From NCBI GenBank assembly GCA_003280005.1, contig QCGH01000002.1, positions 31,663 to 95,662 on the forward strand: a DNA stretch of 64,000 nt. Direction: 5' to 3'. Positions 27,874 to 36,798 of the stretch are shown piece by piece. The translations under genes were made by a program, and so were the position numbers. A model generated the notes under the pieces. The model was not told the origin of the DNA. It did no database searches and saw nothing but the letters and a program-made list of their open reading frames with translations. Numbering within the stretch: the first letter of the stretch is position 1; every line of letters starts with the position of its first letter. The stretch comes from Pelagibacteraceae bacterium AG-365-D07. GTDB lineage: Bacteria > Pseudomonadota > Alphaproteobacteria > Pelagibacterales > Pelagibacteraceae.

Positions 27874-29088
27874 ATGAGCAAAATTAAGGTTAAAAACCCA
27901 GTCGTCGAATTAGACGGTGATGAAATGACTAGGGTAATTTGGGAGTTTATAAAAAATAAACTAATACTTCCTTATCTTGATATAGGAATTGAATACTATG
28001 ATCTTGGCATGGAAAGTCGAGACAAAACGAACGACCAAATTACTGCTGATAGTGCAAATGCTATAAAAAGAATTGGGGTTGGAATCAAGTGTGCAACAAT
28101 TACACCAGATGAAGCTAGGGTAGAAGAATTTAAATTAAAAAAAATGTGGCGATCACCAAATGGTACTATAAGAAATATTATTGGAGGAACAGTCTTTAGG
28201 GAGCCGATAATTTGTAAAAATATTCCAAAACTAGTTCCTTCATGGACTGATCCTGTTGTTATTGGAAGACACGCATTCGGTGATCAATATAGAGCAACAG
28301 ATTTTTTAGTTCCTGGAAAAGGGAAGTTAGAAATTAAATGGACTTCAATAGATGGTAAAGATGAAAAAAAATTTGAAGTGTTTGATTTTAACGGACCTGG
28401 CGTTGCTTTATCAATGTATAATTTAGATAAATCTATAGAAGATTTTGCAAGATCCTGTCTTAACTATGGATTAATCAAAAAATGGCCAGTGTATTTATCT
28501 ACGAAAAACACGATTCTAAAAAAATATGACGGAAGGTTTAAAGATATTTTTGAAAAAGTATTTAATGAAGAATTTAAAAATGAATTTAAAAAGAACAAAA
28601 TTACATATGAACATCGATTAATTGACGATATGGTAGCCTGCGCGATGAAATGGAGTGGAAAATATATTTGGGCTTGTAAAAATTATGATGGTGACGTTCA
28701 GTCAGATACAGTTGCACAAGGGTATGGTTCTTTAGGATTAATGACAAGTGTCCTATTGGCACCAGATGGAAAAACTATGGAAGCTGAAGCTGCACACGGA
28801 ACAGTAACTAGACATTATAGAATGCATCAACAAGGAAAAGAAACGTCCACAAATCCAATTGCATCAATTTTTGCTTGGACAAGAGGCTTGGCTCATAGAG
28901 GTAAATTAGATTATAATAGTGAACTAATTAAATTCTCTGATATTTTAGAAAAAGTATGTATTGAAACTGTTGAAAGTGGGTCGATGACTAAAGATTTAGC
29001 TATTTTATTAAGCACATCTACAAAATATCAGACTACTAATCAGTTTTTAGATGAGTTAGATGGAAGATTAAAAAAAAAGTTAAATTAA
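27874..29088 (+). CDS. icd: Isocitrate dehydrogenase (NADP), eukaryote-type
   Basis: This 404-residue protein belongs to the homodimeric IDH subfamily shared by alphaproteobacteria and eukaryotes, not the E. coli type. [16 protein letters not shown] at the start, [20 protein letters not shown] (substrate serine region), [14 protein letters not shown] and [12 protein letters not shown] (NADP-binding) are diagnostic. It decarboxylates isocitrate to 2-oxoglutarate in the TCA cycle. The gene is alone on the plus strand and its last 9 nt overlap the end of alaS. Confidence 0.97.
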   Translation: MSKIKVKNPVVELDGDEMTRVIWEFIKNKLILPYLDIGIEYYDLGMESRDKTNDQITADSANAIKRIGVGIKCATITPDEARVEEFKLKKMWRSPNGTIRNIIGGTVFREPIICKNIPKLVPSWTDPVVIGRHAFGDQYRATDFLVPGKGKLEIKWTSIDGKDEKKFEVFDFNGPGVALSMYNLDKSIEDFARSCLNYGLIKKWPVYLSTKNTILKKYDGRFKDIFEKVFNEEFKNEFKKNKITYEHRLIDDMVACAMKWSGKYIWACKNYDGDVQSDTVAQGYGSLGLMTSVLLAPDGKTMEAEAAHGTVTRHYRMHQQGKETSTNPIASIFAWTRGLAHRGKLDYNSELIKFSDILEKVCIETVESGSMTKDLAILLSTSTKYQTTNQFLDELDGRLKKKLN

Positions 29089-31743
29089 AGACTTAAGCTT
29101 TTCTAAAGCATCATCTATTTTAGAAGTATCAACTCCACCTGCTTGGGCAAAATCTGGTCTACCCCCTCCACCTTTTCCTCCGATTATCTCAGAGCCTTTT
29201 TTTGCAAAATCAACAGCGTTATATTTTTTAATTAAGCTACTTGTGACTCCTACAGCTAAACCAATTTTATCATCTTTGCTTGCAAAAATAATAACAATTC
29301 CTTCACCTAATTCTTTTTTACCTTTATCAACTAATTTTCTTAACTCTTTAGGAGGAAGATCTTGAATTTTTTGAAATCTAACATTAATTCCATTGATTGC
29401 TTCATCTTTAATAATATTTTTTGTTTTATTATCTAAAATTGATCCAACAGATAAATTATCTAACTGCTTTGTTAAATCTTTAATAATTTCTGCAGGATTT
29501 TTTTTATCCAAATAAGGTTTGGCGCCTAACTTAATTATTTTTCCTGAAAGTTCTTTAATAGCTTCTTGATTTTTCTGCGCAGATAAATCAGATAATTTTT
29601 CTTTGTTTTTTAGATAATCATCTAATTGTTTTTCTCTTAAAGCTTCTACTCTTCTAACTCCTGCTGCAATTGATGATTGACTTACAATTTTAAATTTACC
29701 AATATCACTTGTGTTTCTCACGTGTGTTCCCCCACATAGTTCTGTAGAAAAATATTTATTATTTTCATCTCCCATGGATAAAACTCTAACTTCATCTCCA
29801 TATTTTTCTCCGAATAAAGCTAGTGCACCATTATCTACAGCTTCTTTTGGTGTCATTAGCCTTGTTTTTACAGCAGATTTGCTCTCAACCATGGAGTTAA
29901 CATATCTTTCAATTTTCTCTAACTCTTCAGGAGATATTGGTTTCATGTGACTAAAATCAAATCTTAATCTATCTGCCTCGACCAAAGATCCTTTTTGAGT
30001 AACATGCGTTCCCAAAACTCTTCTCAATGACTCATGTAATAAATGTGTTGCTGAATGATAAGCTCTAATGTTTTCTCTTCTTTCAATATCAATTTTTAAT
30101 TCGACACTCTCACTAATTTTAATTTCACCAGAAATCACTTTTCCATAATGAACAAAAAGATCACCCAATTTTTTCTGGACATCTAAAACTTTAAATTTAA
30201 AATTATTGGTACTTATTTCACCTGTATCACCTACTTGTCCACCAGATTCTCCATAAAAAGGTGTTTGATTTAAAATAATCATACCTTCATCACCAACTTT
30301 TAAAGATTTGACTTGTTCATTATTCTTTAAAAGAGATTGAACAACTCCTTCTGCTTGATCGGTTTCATATCCAAGAAACTCTGTAGCTCCTAATTTGTCT
30401 CTAATCGCAAACCAAATATCGTCAACAGCGCTATCACCAGAGCCCTTCCAATTTTTTTTTGCAAGTTCTCTGCTATATTTCATCAAATCATCAAACTTTT
30501 TATTATCTATTTTTAGTGATTTATTTTTTAAAATATCTTGAGTTAAATCTAATGGAAAACCATAAGTATCATAAAGTTTAAAAGCAACTTCACCTGGTAA
30601 GACTTTGTCAATTTTTATAATTTCATCATCTAGAATTTTCATTCCTCTTTCAAGAAGAACTAAAAACTTTTCTTCTTCCATCTTTAAGGTTTCTTTAATC
30701 AATGCTTCGGCTCTTTTTAGTTCATTATAATTTCCAGACATTTCATTCATTAATGTTTTAAATATATTGTAAAAAATTGGCTCTTTAGATCCAAGCAAAT
30801 GAGAGTGTCTCATCCCTCTTCTCATAATTCTTCTTAGCACATACCCTCTTCCTTCATTAGATGGCAAAACACCTTCTGCTATTAAAAATGAACTAGCTCT
30901 TAAATGATCAGCTATAACTCTAAAACTTGATAAATTATTTTGATCAGGATTTTTTTTAACAGCTTCGGATGTGGCGCTTATAATTTTTTTAAAGTGATCT
31001 GTTTCGTAGTTATCATGAGTTCCTTGTAATAAAGCTGCTATTCTCTCAAGTCCCATTCCGGTGTCAACAGATGGTTTTGGCAAATTTATTCTTTTGTCTT
31101 TTGAAATTTGCTCAAATTGCATAAATACTAGATTCCATATTTCTATGTAACGATCTCCGTCTTGATCTTTAGTTCCTGGCAGACCTCCTTTTAATTTTTC
31201 ACCATGATCAAAAAATATCTCAGAACAAGGACCGCAAGGACCTGTTTCACCCATTGACCAAAAGTTATCCGAAGTTGGTATTCTAATTATTCTATCTTCA
31301 CTAAGGCCTGCAATTTTCTTCCAAAAATTAAATGCTTCATCATCCTCATGGAAAACTGTTACATAGAGCCTATTTTTATCAATTCCGAAATCTTTAGTTA
31401 TTAAATTCCATGCAAGTTCTATTGCATGATCTTTAAAATAATCTCCAAATGAAAAATTACCAAGCATTTCAAAAAATGTATGGTGTCTTGGAGTATAACC
31501 AACATTTTCAAGATCATTATGTTTTCCACCTGCTCTTACACATTTTTGTGAAGTAGTTGCTCTTGCATAGTCTCTTTTCTCAAGTCCAGTGAATACATTT
31601 TTGAACTGGACCATTCCTGAATTAGCAAACATTAATGTAGGATCATTATTGGGAACTAAATTACTAGACTCCACAATGGTGTGATTATTCTTCTCAAAAT
31701 ACTTGAGAAAAGTAGTTCTAATTTCATTAAGTGTTTTTGCCAT
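29080..31743 (-). CDS. alaS: Alanyl-tRNA synthetase
   Basis: This 887-residue protein is a full-length AlaRS (876 in E. coli). The catalytic domain has [16 protein letters not shown] and [11 protein letters not shown]. The editing domain has zinc-site motifs [11 protein letters not shown] and CGGTHVRN. The C-Ala domain ends with [18 protein letters not shown]. It charges tRNA-Ala and hydrolyses mischarged Ser or Gly. A good Shine-Dalgarno (AGAGGAT) lies just before the ATG. It is convergent with icd. Confidence 0.98.
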   Translation of the reverse strand: MAKTLNEIRTTFLKYFEKNNHTIVESSNLVPNNDPTLMFANSGMVQFKNVFTGLEKRDYARATTSQKCVRAGGKHNDLENVGYTPRHHTFFEMLGNFSFGDYFKDHAIELAWNLITKDFGIDKNRLYVTVFHEDDEAFNFWKKIAGLSEDRIIRIPTSDNFWSMGETGPCGPCSEIFFDHGEKLKGGLPGTKDQDGDRYIEIWNLVFMQFEQISKDKRINLPKPSVDTGMGLERIAALLQGTHDNYETDHFKKIISATSEAVKKNPDQNNLSSFRVIADHLRASSFLIAEGVLPSNEGRGYVLRRIMRRGMRHSHLLGSKEPIFYNIFKTLMNEMSGNYNELKRAEALIKETLKMEEEKFLVLLERGMKILDDEIIKIDKVLPGEVAFKLYDTYGFPLDLTQDILKNKSLKIDNKKFDDLMKYSRELAKKNWKGSGDSAVDDIWFAIRDKLGATEFLGYETDQAEGVVQSLLKNNEQVKSLKVGDEGMIILNQTPFYGESGGQVGDTGEISTNNFKFKVLDVQKKLGDLFVHYGKVISGEIKISESVELKIDIERRENIRAYHSATHLLHESLRRVLGTHVTQKGSLVEADRLRFDFSHMKPISPEELEKIERYVNSMVESKSAVKTRLMTPKEAVDNGALALFGEKYGDEVRVLSMGDENNKYFSTELCGGTHVRNTSDIGKFKIVSQSSIAAGVRRVEALREKQLDDYLKNKEKLSDLSAQKNQEAIKELSGKIIKLGAKPYLDKKNPAEIIKDLTKQLDNLSVGSILDNKTKNIIKDEAINGINVRFQKIQDLPPKELRKLVDKGKKELGEGIVIIFASKDDKIGLAVGVTSSLIKKYNAVDFAKKGSEIIGGKGGGGRPDFAQAGGVDTSKIDDALEKLKSLI

Positions 31744-31791
31744 ATCCTCTAAAAATACAGCTTTTTTTTTCTATGTCTACACGTCTATATG

Positions 31792-31821
31792 GGAAAAAGG
31801 CGCCCTTTCGAGCGCCCTTTT
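31792..31821 (-). terminator. Intrinsic terminator downstream of recA
   Basis: On the minus strand a GGCGC/GCGCC stem (31812-31816 with 31799-31803) with an 8-nt loop is followed directly by a T run ending near 31794. Its G+C content stands out sharply from the flanks. It lies 21-50 nt past the recA stop and before alaS, so it should separate the two genes. It is one of only two clear intrinsic terminators in the window. Confidence 0.75.
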
Positions 31822-31841
31822 AAACAACTAAAAGTTATCTG

Positions 31842-32960
31842 CTAATTTTTTTTGGTAGGTGCTTCTTCTTGAGCAGGTGCCACTTTCTCTTTTTCGATAG
31901 GATTTCCTTCAATTTTTTTAGAAATTAATCCAGCTTTTTCTCTTATTGTCATTTCAATTTCAGCAGCAGCTTTTGGATTCTGTTCAAGATAAAGTTTTGC
32001 ATTTTCTTTACCTTGTCCGATTTTCTCACCTTTATAAGCATACCAAGCACCTGATTTTTCAACTATTTCAGCTTTAACACCTAAATCAATCAACTCACCT
32101 GTTTTGCTAATTCCTTTTCCATACATTAGGTCAAATTCAACAACTTTAAATGGCGGCGCAACTTTGTTTTTCACAACTTTTACCCTTGTTGTATTTCCAA
32201 TTACTTCATCTTTATCTTTAATTGCACCAGTTCTTCTAATATCCATTCTAACAGAAGAGTAGAATTTTAAAGAGTTGCCACCTGATGTAGTTTCTGGACT
32301 CCCGAACATAACACCAATTTTCATTCTGATTTGGTTAATGAAAATAACCATTGTATTTGTTCGTGAAATTGAGCCTGTTAGTTTTCTTAAAGCTTGACTC
32401 ATTAATCTTGCTTGAAGACCAACATGATGATCTCCCATATCACCTTCTATTTCAGCTCTTGGTGTTAAAGCCGCAACAGAGTCAACAACAAGTACTGACA
32501 TTGAGCCTGATTTAATCAATGTATCAGTAATTTCTAATGCTTGCTCTCCAGTGTCTGGTTGAGAGATTAATAATTCTTCAGTATTTACGCCTAATTTTTT
32601 AGCATAAACTGGGTCTAATGCATGCTCTGCATCAACAAATCCACAAATACCACCAGCTTTTTGAGCCTCAGCAACTACTTGTAATGCTAATGTTGTTTTT
32701 CCAGACGATTCTGGTCCATAAATTTCAATAATTCTTCCTTTAGGAAGTCCACCAATTCCAAGTGCCAAGTCTAGGCTTAAAGAGCCTGTAGAAACTGATT
32801 CTACATCCATAGCTTTTTGCTGGCCAAGTTTCATTACAGAGCCTTTTCCAAAAGTATCTGTAATTTGGCTAATTGCTGCGTCTAAAGCTTTATTTTTTTC
32901 TTTATTTTCCAATTCTTTATCTTTTGTGGATTTCACCACTTTTAAGTTATTTTTAGTCAT
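31842..32960 (-). CDS. recA: Recombinase RecA
   Basis: This 372-residue protein has the Walker A motif [35 protein letters not shown] and the L2-type segment [17 protein letters not shown]. It binds ssDNA, drives strand exchange and activates self-cleavage of LexA and UmuD. The C-terminus is charged and ends PTKKN. It has its own promoter with a LexA-like site in the spacer and its own terminator, so it is monocistronic. Confidence 0.98.
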   Translation of the reverse strand: MTKNNLKVVKSTKDKELENKEKNKALDAAISQITDTFGKGSVMKLGQQKAMDVESVSTGSLSLDLALGIGGLPKGRIIEIYGPESSGKTTLALQVVAEAQKAGGICGFVDAEHALDPVYAKKLGVNTEELLISQPDTGEQALEITDTLIKSGSMSVLVVDSVAALTPRAEIEGDMGDHHVGLQARLMSQALRKLTGSISRTNTMVIFINQIRMKIGVMFGSPETTSGGNSLKFYSSVRMDIRRTGAIKDKDEVIGNTTRVKVVKNKVAPPFKVVEFDLMYGKGISKTGELIDLGVKAEIVEKSGAWYAYKGEKIGQGKENAKLYLEQNPKAAAEIEMTIREKAGLISKKIEGNPIEKEKVAPAQEEAPTKKN

Positions 32961-33005
32961 TTTTTGCCTCTTTTTTTACGTTTTTTAACAGTCGAATCAT
33001 ATTTT

Positions 33006-33035
33006 ATTATGTACTACTTTTGTTCTCATTTGCAA
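33006..33035 (-). promoter_or_regulatory. Predicted recA promoter
   Basis: On the minus strand TTGCAA (33030-33035) is followed after 18 nt by CATAAT (33006-33011). These resemble sigma-70 -35 and -10 boxes at 4/6 and 5/6 identity. The start codon is about 45 nt downstream of the -10 box. The LexA-like site fills most of the spacer. In such A+T-rich DNA -10-like boxes are frequent, so the call depends on this combined arrangement. Confidence 0.5.
33011..33025 (-). promoter_or_regulatory. Near-consensus LexA box upstream of recA
   Basis: On the minus strand the site reads GAAC-AAAAGTA-GTAC, one base from the alphaproteobacterial LexA consensus GAAC-N7-GAAC. With flanks (GAGAACAAAAGTAGTACA) it shares 15 of 18 bases with the box in front of umuD. 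It sits between the predicted -35 and -10 boxes of recA, where bound repressor would block polymerase. SOS control of recA is therefore likely. Confidence 0.68.
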
Positions 33036-33067
33036 TAAAAATATTTTTTTTGTTAAAAAGGGTTGAT

Positions 33068-34363
33068 TTACTTAAGGTTTAGATAGCTGCTTGTAAGCAG
33101 TCCAATTGATTTTAAAAGATTATACTGAGCAAGAAGATAATTTCTCTCAGCATTTGTTAACGAGATTTGTGCATTTAATAATAATGAGTTAGATTGAATT
33201 ACATCTAATGTAGATCTTGACCCTGCTCCGCTTAAATACTCTGCTGTAATTCCCTCGTTTGCTATTTCAGAGGCTTTAACTTGTGCTCTTACAGAATTTA
33301 AAAAACTTTCAGATGATTGAAGATTAGCCCAGGCGCTTGTAACCTCAGTTAAATTATTTTTAATTGCATTATCTAAAAGTAATCTTTGCCTTACTTTAAT
33401 GCTTTGATTTTTATCTATTGTCGCAAACTTTTTTCCACCAGAATAAAACGGCCAACTGACTGTAGCTTTTAAAACATCTTTTTCTCTCTCATCATAAGTG
33501 GTGCTCAGATCTTCAGTATAGGATCTTTCAAGAGACAAGCTTGCTGTTGGTGCTAAATCTGATTTTGCAATTATAATATCTTTTTCAGCTTGCTCTAACT
33601 CTAATTCAGCAATTTTAACATCATGATTATTTGTTTTTGATAATTCAATTGCATTTTCCAAACTCGTTGGAATATTTACAATTGCCTGTATTGATTTAAT
33701 TAAAGTATTTACATCTATTCTTCCGATTACATTCTCGTAATTTAATTTACTAGTAACGACTTCATTTTGAGATTGAATGAATTGAGCCTCTGCACCTGCT
33801 AATGAAGACTCTGATTGCGCAACATCAGATAATTTAACTTCTCCTCTTTCTAATCTTATTCTATCTGTTTCCAATTGAGATATTTTTAGTTCAACATTTT
33901 TTCTATTAATTTCTTCTTTTTCTTTTGCTGCGACAAGACCAGAATAAGCATCAATTGCTTTATATAAAATATCTTGTTCTTTATTCAGTAATTTAGCTCT
34001 AGCTAAGTCAATTCCAATTTTTTTCTTTTGATAATCTGCTCCTCTTCCAAAATCAATTAAAGTTTGCTCTAATTTTATTGAATTTGAAAGTGGATCAACA
34101 TCATTTATTGATGCATCTCCGCCAGATTGATTTGTAAGCTTATTTGTATCCTCTTGACTTTTTGAAGTTGTAATAGTGGCACTTGGAAGATATTCACTTC
34201 TTATAATTTTTAGATCTTGTTCAGATACAATTAAATTCTCCCTTTCTGCATTTAATTCTACATTACTGTTATATGCTTCCTTCAAGGCCTCCAAAATTGT
34301 TTGTGCGGAAGCATTTCCAAAAAGTAATAATGTTATAAATAATGCGGCAAATGTATTTTTCAT
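33068..34363 (-). CDS. tolC: TolC-family outer membrane channel protein
   Basis: This 431-residue protein has a signal peptide (about 1-20, ending GNASA) and two related halves of long helices and strands. TILEALKEAYNSNVELNAER at the start and LDVIQSNSLLLNAQISLT near the end are typical of outer membrane efflux proteins. It would form the outer membrane exit duct for efflux or type I secretion. No inner-membrane pump lies nearby. The ATG overlaps the stop of the kinase gene as ATGA. Confidence 0.9.
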   Translation of the reverse strand: MKNTFAALFITLLLFGNASAQTILEALKEAYNSNVELNAERENLIVSEQDLKIIRSEYLPSATITTSKSQEDTNKLTNQSGGDASINDVDPLSNSIKLEQTLIDFGRGADYQKKKIGIDLARAKLLNKEQDILYKAIDAYSGLVAAKEKEEINRKNVELKISQLETDRIRLERGEVKLSDVAQSESSLAGAEAQFIQSQNEVVTSKLNYENVIGRIDVNTLIKSIQAIVNIPTSLENAIELSKTNNHDVKIAELELEQAEKDIIIAKSDLAPTASLSLERSYTEDLSTTYDEREKDVLKATVSWPFYSGGKKFATIDKNQSIKVRQRLLLDNAIKNNLTEVTSAWANLQSSESFLNSVRAQVKASEIANEGITAEYLSGAGSRSTLDVIQSNSLLLNAQISLTNAERNYLLAQYNLLKSIGLLTSSYLNLK

Positions 34364-35289
34364 TTTTTTTTATAAGTAGCTGAATTGATTTGATGTTTAC
34401 TGTCTAATTTAAAAATAATCGAGGCATATTTTGGCGCGTCTTTAAACATATTTTGAGTAATTCTTTGGTAAGTTTGCATAAAATTAATTACATCGCCTTT
34501 ACTCATAATTTTAAGGTTCTTTTTCTTTTTAGAATTAATCCATAATTTCTTTTCCTGCTTTATCCTCCATTGTTGAAGAATTTTAAAATTTTTTGCTTTT
34601 AAATAAATTAAAGAATTTAGTTCAGAAAATATTTTTTTATATTCTCTCTGCAGTTTTAAATTTACAAACTTTCTCCATTTCAAATTATGGTCTTTAGTTC
34701 TTTCTAATGAGTTAATTGGTTTTTTAATTCTAGATATGCTTTGAGCTTTTGCACCAACACACCAACCTTCTAAAATAACCACATCTGGTTTTGAATTAAC
34801 TTTGTACCATTTATTTTTTGAAAACCTATCATCTACAGATTTATCAAAATTTGGAACCCTAATTTTTTTAAATTTATTTTTTTTAACTGATTTAAAAAAT
34901 TTTAAAATTATTTTATCATCATGTGTGCCAGGAACGCCTCGTGTCATAAGTAAGGGATGTATTTTTTTTGACAAATTTAACCTTTCTTTTCTTGTTTTGT
35001 AAAAATCGTCTATTGAAATCTTAAATACATTTAAATTAAAATATTTTTTAAGTATAATTGTAACAATCGATGTCACTGTAGTTTTGCCAGTTCCTTGTCC
35101 ACCTGCTAAACCTAAAATAAAAGGTTTTTTATTTTTAACTTTTGAATTTATCCAAAAACAAAAAGGAATTAAAAATTTCTTTAACATCCTATCTTTATTT
35201 TTAAATTTATTTTCTTTTGTCTCTTGCGAAAAGATAAATTTAAAACAATTAGATTTTACTTTTTTGTAACAGTCTTCAACAGATTTCAT
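34360..35289 (-). CDS. D-glycerate 3-kinase-like P-loop kinase
   Basis: This 309-residue protein has the P-loop GLAGGQGTGKTT, then KISIDDFYKTRKER, HPLLMTRGVPGTHD and PDVVILEGWCVGAKAQ. This series matches the plant and yeast glycerate kinase (GLYK/Tda10) family, related to uridine and pantothenate kinases. It would phosphorylate D-glycerate to 3-phosphoglycerate, linking glyoxylate or serine breakdown to central metabolism. The protein is strongly lysine-rich. It is upstream of tolC with a 4-nt overlap and 7 nt from the GFA gene. Confidence 0.82.
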   Translation of the reverse strand: MKSVEDCYKKVKSNCFKFIFSQETKENKFKNKDRMLKKFLIPFCFWINSKVKNKKPFILGLAGGQGTGKTTVTSIVTIILKKYFNLNVFKISIDDFYKTRKERLNLSKKIHPLLMTRGVPGTHDDKIILKFFKSVKKNKFKKIRVPNFDKSVDDRFSKNKWYKVNSKPDVVILEGWCVGAKAQSISRIKKPINSLERTKDHNLKWRKFVNLKLQREYKKIFSELNSLIYLKAKNFKILQQWRIKQEKKLWINSKKKKNLKIMSKGDVINFMQTYQRITQNMFKDAPKYASIIFKLDSKHQINSATYKKK

Positions 35290-35296
35290 AGTTAGA

Positions 35297-35662
35297 TTAT
35301 TTTTTTTGATCTAGTGGATGGTTATTGCCATCATTTACTGAAACATTTTCATACTCAAACGGATTAACTCCTTCAATACAAGCTATATTAATCATGTAAA
35401 GTTTTGGATTAATTCTTGGTCTAGTGTGTGTGAAGATTCCACATATTGAGCAAAAATAATGCTTAGCTGTATTTGTGTAGTATTGATATAAAGTTAACTT
35501 ATCTTCGCCTTTTATAATTTTCATATCATTTTCACCAATTGGTGACATCACATATCCTTTTCTTTTACATATTGAACAGTTACACCTCATTACCTTTTCA
35601 AATTTTTCAGGCACATTAACCTCAGCCTCTACTACTCCACAATGACATGATAATTTTTTCAT
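35297..35662 (-). CDS. GFA-family (glutathione-dependent formaldehyde-activating-like) zinc protein
   Basis: This 121-residue protein shows the GFA zinc pattern: C6 and C8 in SCHCG, C27, C29 and C32 in CNCSICKRKG, and C71 and C74 in CSICGIFTH. GFA was first described for binding formaldehyde with glutathione, but most members have no proven activity. A strong Shine-Dalgarno (AAGGAGAAAC) precedes the ATG. It sits between the SOUL gene and the glycerate kinase gene on the same strand. Confidence 0.88.
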   Translation of the reverse strand: MKKLSCHCGVVEAEVNVPEKFEKVMRCNCSICKRKGYVMSPIGENDMKIIKGEDKLTLYQYYTNTAKHYFCSICGIFTHTRPRINPKLYMINIACIEGVNPFEYENVSVNDGNNHPLDQKK

Positions 35663-35671
35663 AGTTTCTCC

Positions 35672-36229
35672 TTATATTTTTCTTTCAATTTCAAACATTA
35701 CTTCATTTCTTCGCAGCATGGGTAAAGTAAAGGGTGAATTGTAAGTTGCCCTTATAGGTGGGCTTAATATTGTTATTTCGTCTTCATTTAATTGATTTTC
35801 TAGAATTTCTTTGTGTTTAAAAAAATTTTTGTCAGATGCCCGTCCAGAATAAGTAATAGCAGCAAAATAACCACCTTTCATATTTAAAACTTTTACCTCT
35901 GAGTTAGATGGACTTGGTGTGTTATTTTCATCAAATTCTGATGGTAAATAAAATTGCATTGTCATATTGCCATTTTTTTCTATTTGAGTAACAGGCGCTG
36001 TCATTTTAATTTCTTGATTTTTTTCATTGCTCCCAGAAATGTAATTAAATAATTTTCTAAAACTACTATTTTGATTAGAGGTTTCTGTTTCAATAACCAA
36101 ACGATCAAAATATTTTCTAATTTCATAAACTTCATTTACATCTATTGTCTCATATTTAAGTTGCTCAGTTGCCATAGAATTGGAAGTTATAATTAAATTA
36201 AAGATAATAATTGATAAAATTTTTTTCAT
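35672..36229 (-). CDS. Periplasmic SOUL heme-binding-family protein
   Basis: This 185-residue protein has a signal peptide (about 1-20, ending SNSMA). The body matches the SOUL/HBP family: YEIRKYFDRLVIET, a central IKMTAPVTQIEKNG and MQFYLPSEF, then YSGRASDKNF and YNSPFTLPMLRRNEV. Family members bind heme or tetrapyrroles in some organisms; the bacterial role is not settled. It is the first gene of a minus-strand run and is divergent from umuDC across a 173-nt region. Confidence 0.9.
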   Translation of the reverse strand: MKKILSIIIFNLIITSNSMATEQLKYETIDVNEVYEIRKYFDRLVIETETSNQNSSFRKLFNYISGSNEKNQEIKMTAPVTQIEKNGNMTMQFYLPSEFDENNTPSPSNSEVKVLNMKGGYFAAITYSGRASDKNFFKHKEILENQLNEDEITILSPPIRATYNSPFTLPMLRRNEVMFEIERKI

Positions 36230-36259
36230 TTTAATATGTTTTTAAACTACCTTTGGTTT

Positions 36260-36367
36260 AAGTTATCCACAATAGCACAATATGTAGTTTCAATGTTCAC
36301 GTTTTGATTCACTTTTGATTCACTTACAGACTCAAAATACAACCTAATTGACACTAGTGGATAACTT
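36260..36367. repeat. 11-bp inverted repeat pair with DnaA-box-like cores in the SOUL/umuD intergenic region
   Basis: AAGTTATCCAC (36260-36270) and its exact reverse complement GTGGATAACTT (36357-36367) face each other across 86 nt. The left copy extends to a perfect DnaA box TTATCCACA (36263-36271). The right copy gives TTATCCACT on the minus strand, one mismatch. The right arm lies between the predicted umuD -35 and -10 boxes. Perfect DnaA boxes also occur by chance inside coding DNA (7588-7596 and 53860-53868), so a replication role is not established. Confidence 0.6.
36302..36323. repeat. Perfect tandem 11-bp direct repeat
   Basis: TTTTGATTCAC occurs twice in immediate succession (36302-36312, 36313-36323). 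A partial copy GTTCAC sits just before it (36295-36300). The 11-bp period matches about one helical turn, so a protein dimer or array could bind on one face. It lies inside the 11-bp inverted repeat pair and upstream of the umuD promoter. No regulator is identified. Confidence 0.6.
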
Positions 36368-36374
36368 CTATAAT
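36348..36374 (+). promoter_or_regulatory. Predicted umuDC promoter
   Basis: TTGACA at 36348-36353 is a perfect -35 box. TATAAT at 36369-36374 is a perfect -10 box, with a rather short 15-nt spacer. The LexA box begins 9 nt after the -10 box and so covers the likely transcription start. The umuD ATG is at 36403, leaving a leader of only about 20 nt. Confidence 0.68.
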
Positions 36375-36383
36375 AATATATGA

Positions 36384-36398
36384 GAACAAAATAAGAAC
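36384..36398 (+). promoter_or_regulatory. LexA box (SOS operator) upstream of umuD
   Basis: GAAC-AAAATAA-GAAC is an exact match to the alphaproteobacterial LexA operator GAAC-N7-GAAC. It lies just after the -10 box and ends 4 nt before the umuD start codon. Repressor here would cover the transcription start. This is the expected control for an error-prone polymerase operon. lexA itself is not in the window. Confidence 0.87.
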
Positions 36399-36402
36399 AT
36401 TT

Positions 36403-36798
36403 ATGAAACTAACAATACCATACTATTTACATAAGGCGGGCGCCGGTTTTCCGTCTCCCGCAACGGACTATATTGAGGAAGATATAGATCTAAATGTTCA
36501 TTTAATAAAAAATGTTCCGGCGACCTTCATTATTAGAGTTCAAGGAAAGTCAATGGTGGATGTGGGAATTGATGATGGTGATTTGCTGGTAGTTGATAAA
36601 AGTTTAACACCAAGAGAATTTTCAACTGTTATTGCAAATGTTCATGATGAACTTGTAGTTAAAACATTGGTCCAAGAAAGAGACAAAAAATTTTTAACAT
36701 CAGGTTCTAAAAACTTTGATGATCGAATTTTAATTAATGAAGAAGAAGATGTTTTTATATGGGGAGTAGTTACTTATGTCATCCACTCAGTATACTAA
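36403..36798 (+). CDS. umuD: UmuD-like S24 protease subunit of DNA polymerase V
   Basis: This 131-residue protein matches UmuD. The catalytic pair is S50 in QGKSMVDVGI and K87 in DELVVKTL. Self-cleavage is expected at A14-G15 in AGAGFPSPATDY. Cleaved UmuD' joins UmuC to form the translesion polymerase. The removed arm is about 14 residues, shorter than the 24 of E. coli. It lacks a DNA-binding domain, so it is not LexA. It overlaps umuC by 23 nt and is under a LexA box. Confidence 0.95.
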   Translation: MKLTIPYYLHKAGAGFPSPATDYIEEDIDLNVHLIKNVPATFIIRVQGKSMVDVGIDDGDLLVVDKSLTPREFSTVIANVHDELVVKTLVQERDKKFLTSGSKNFDDRILINEEEDVFIWGVVTYVIHSVY

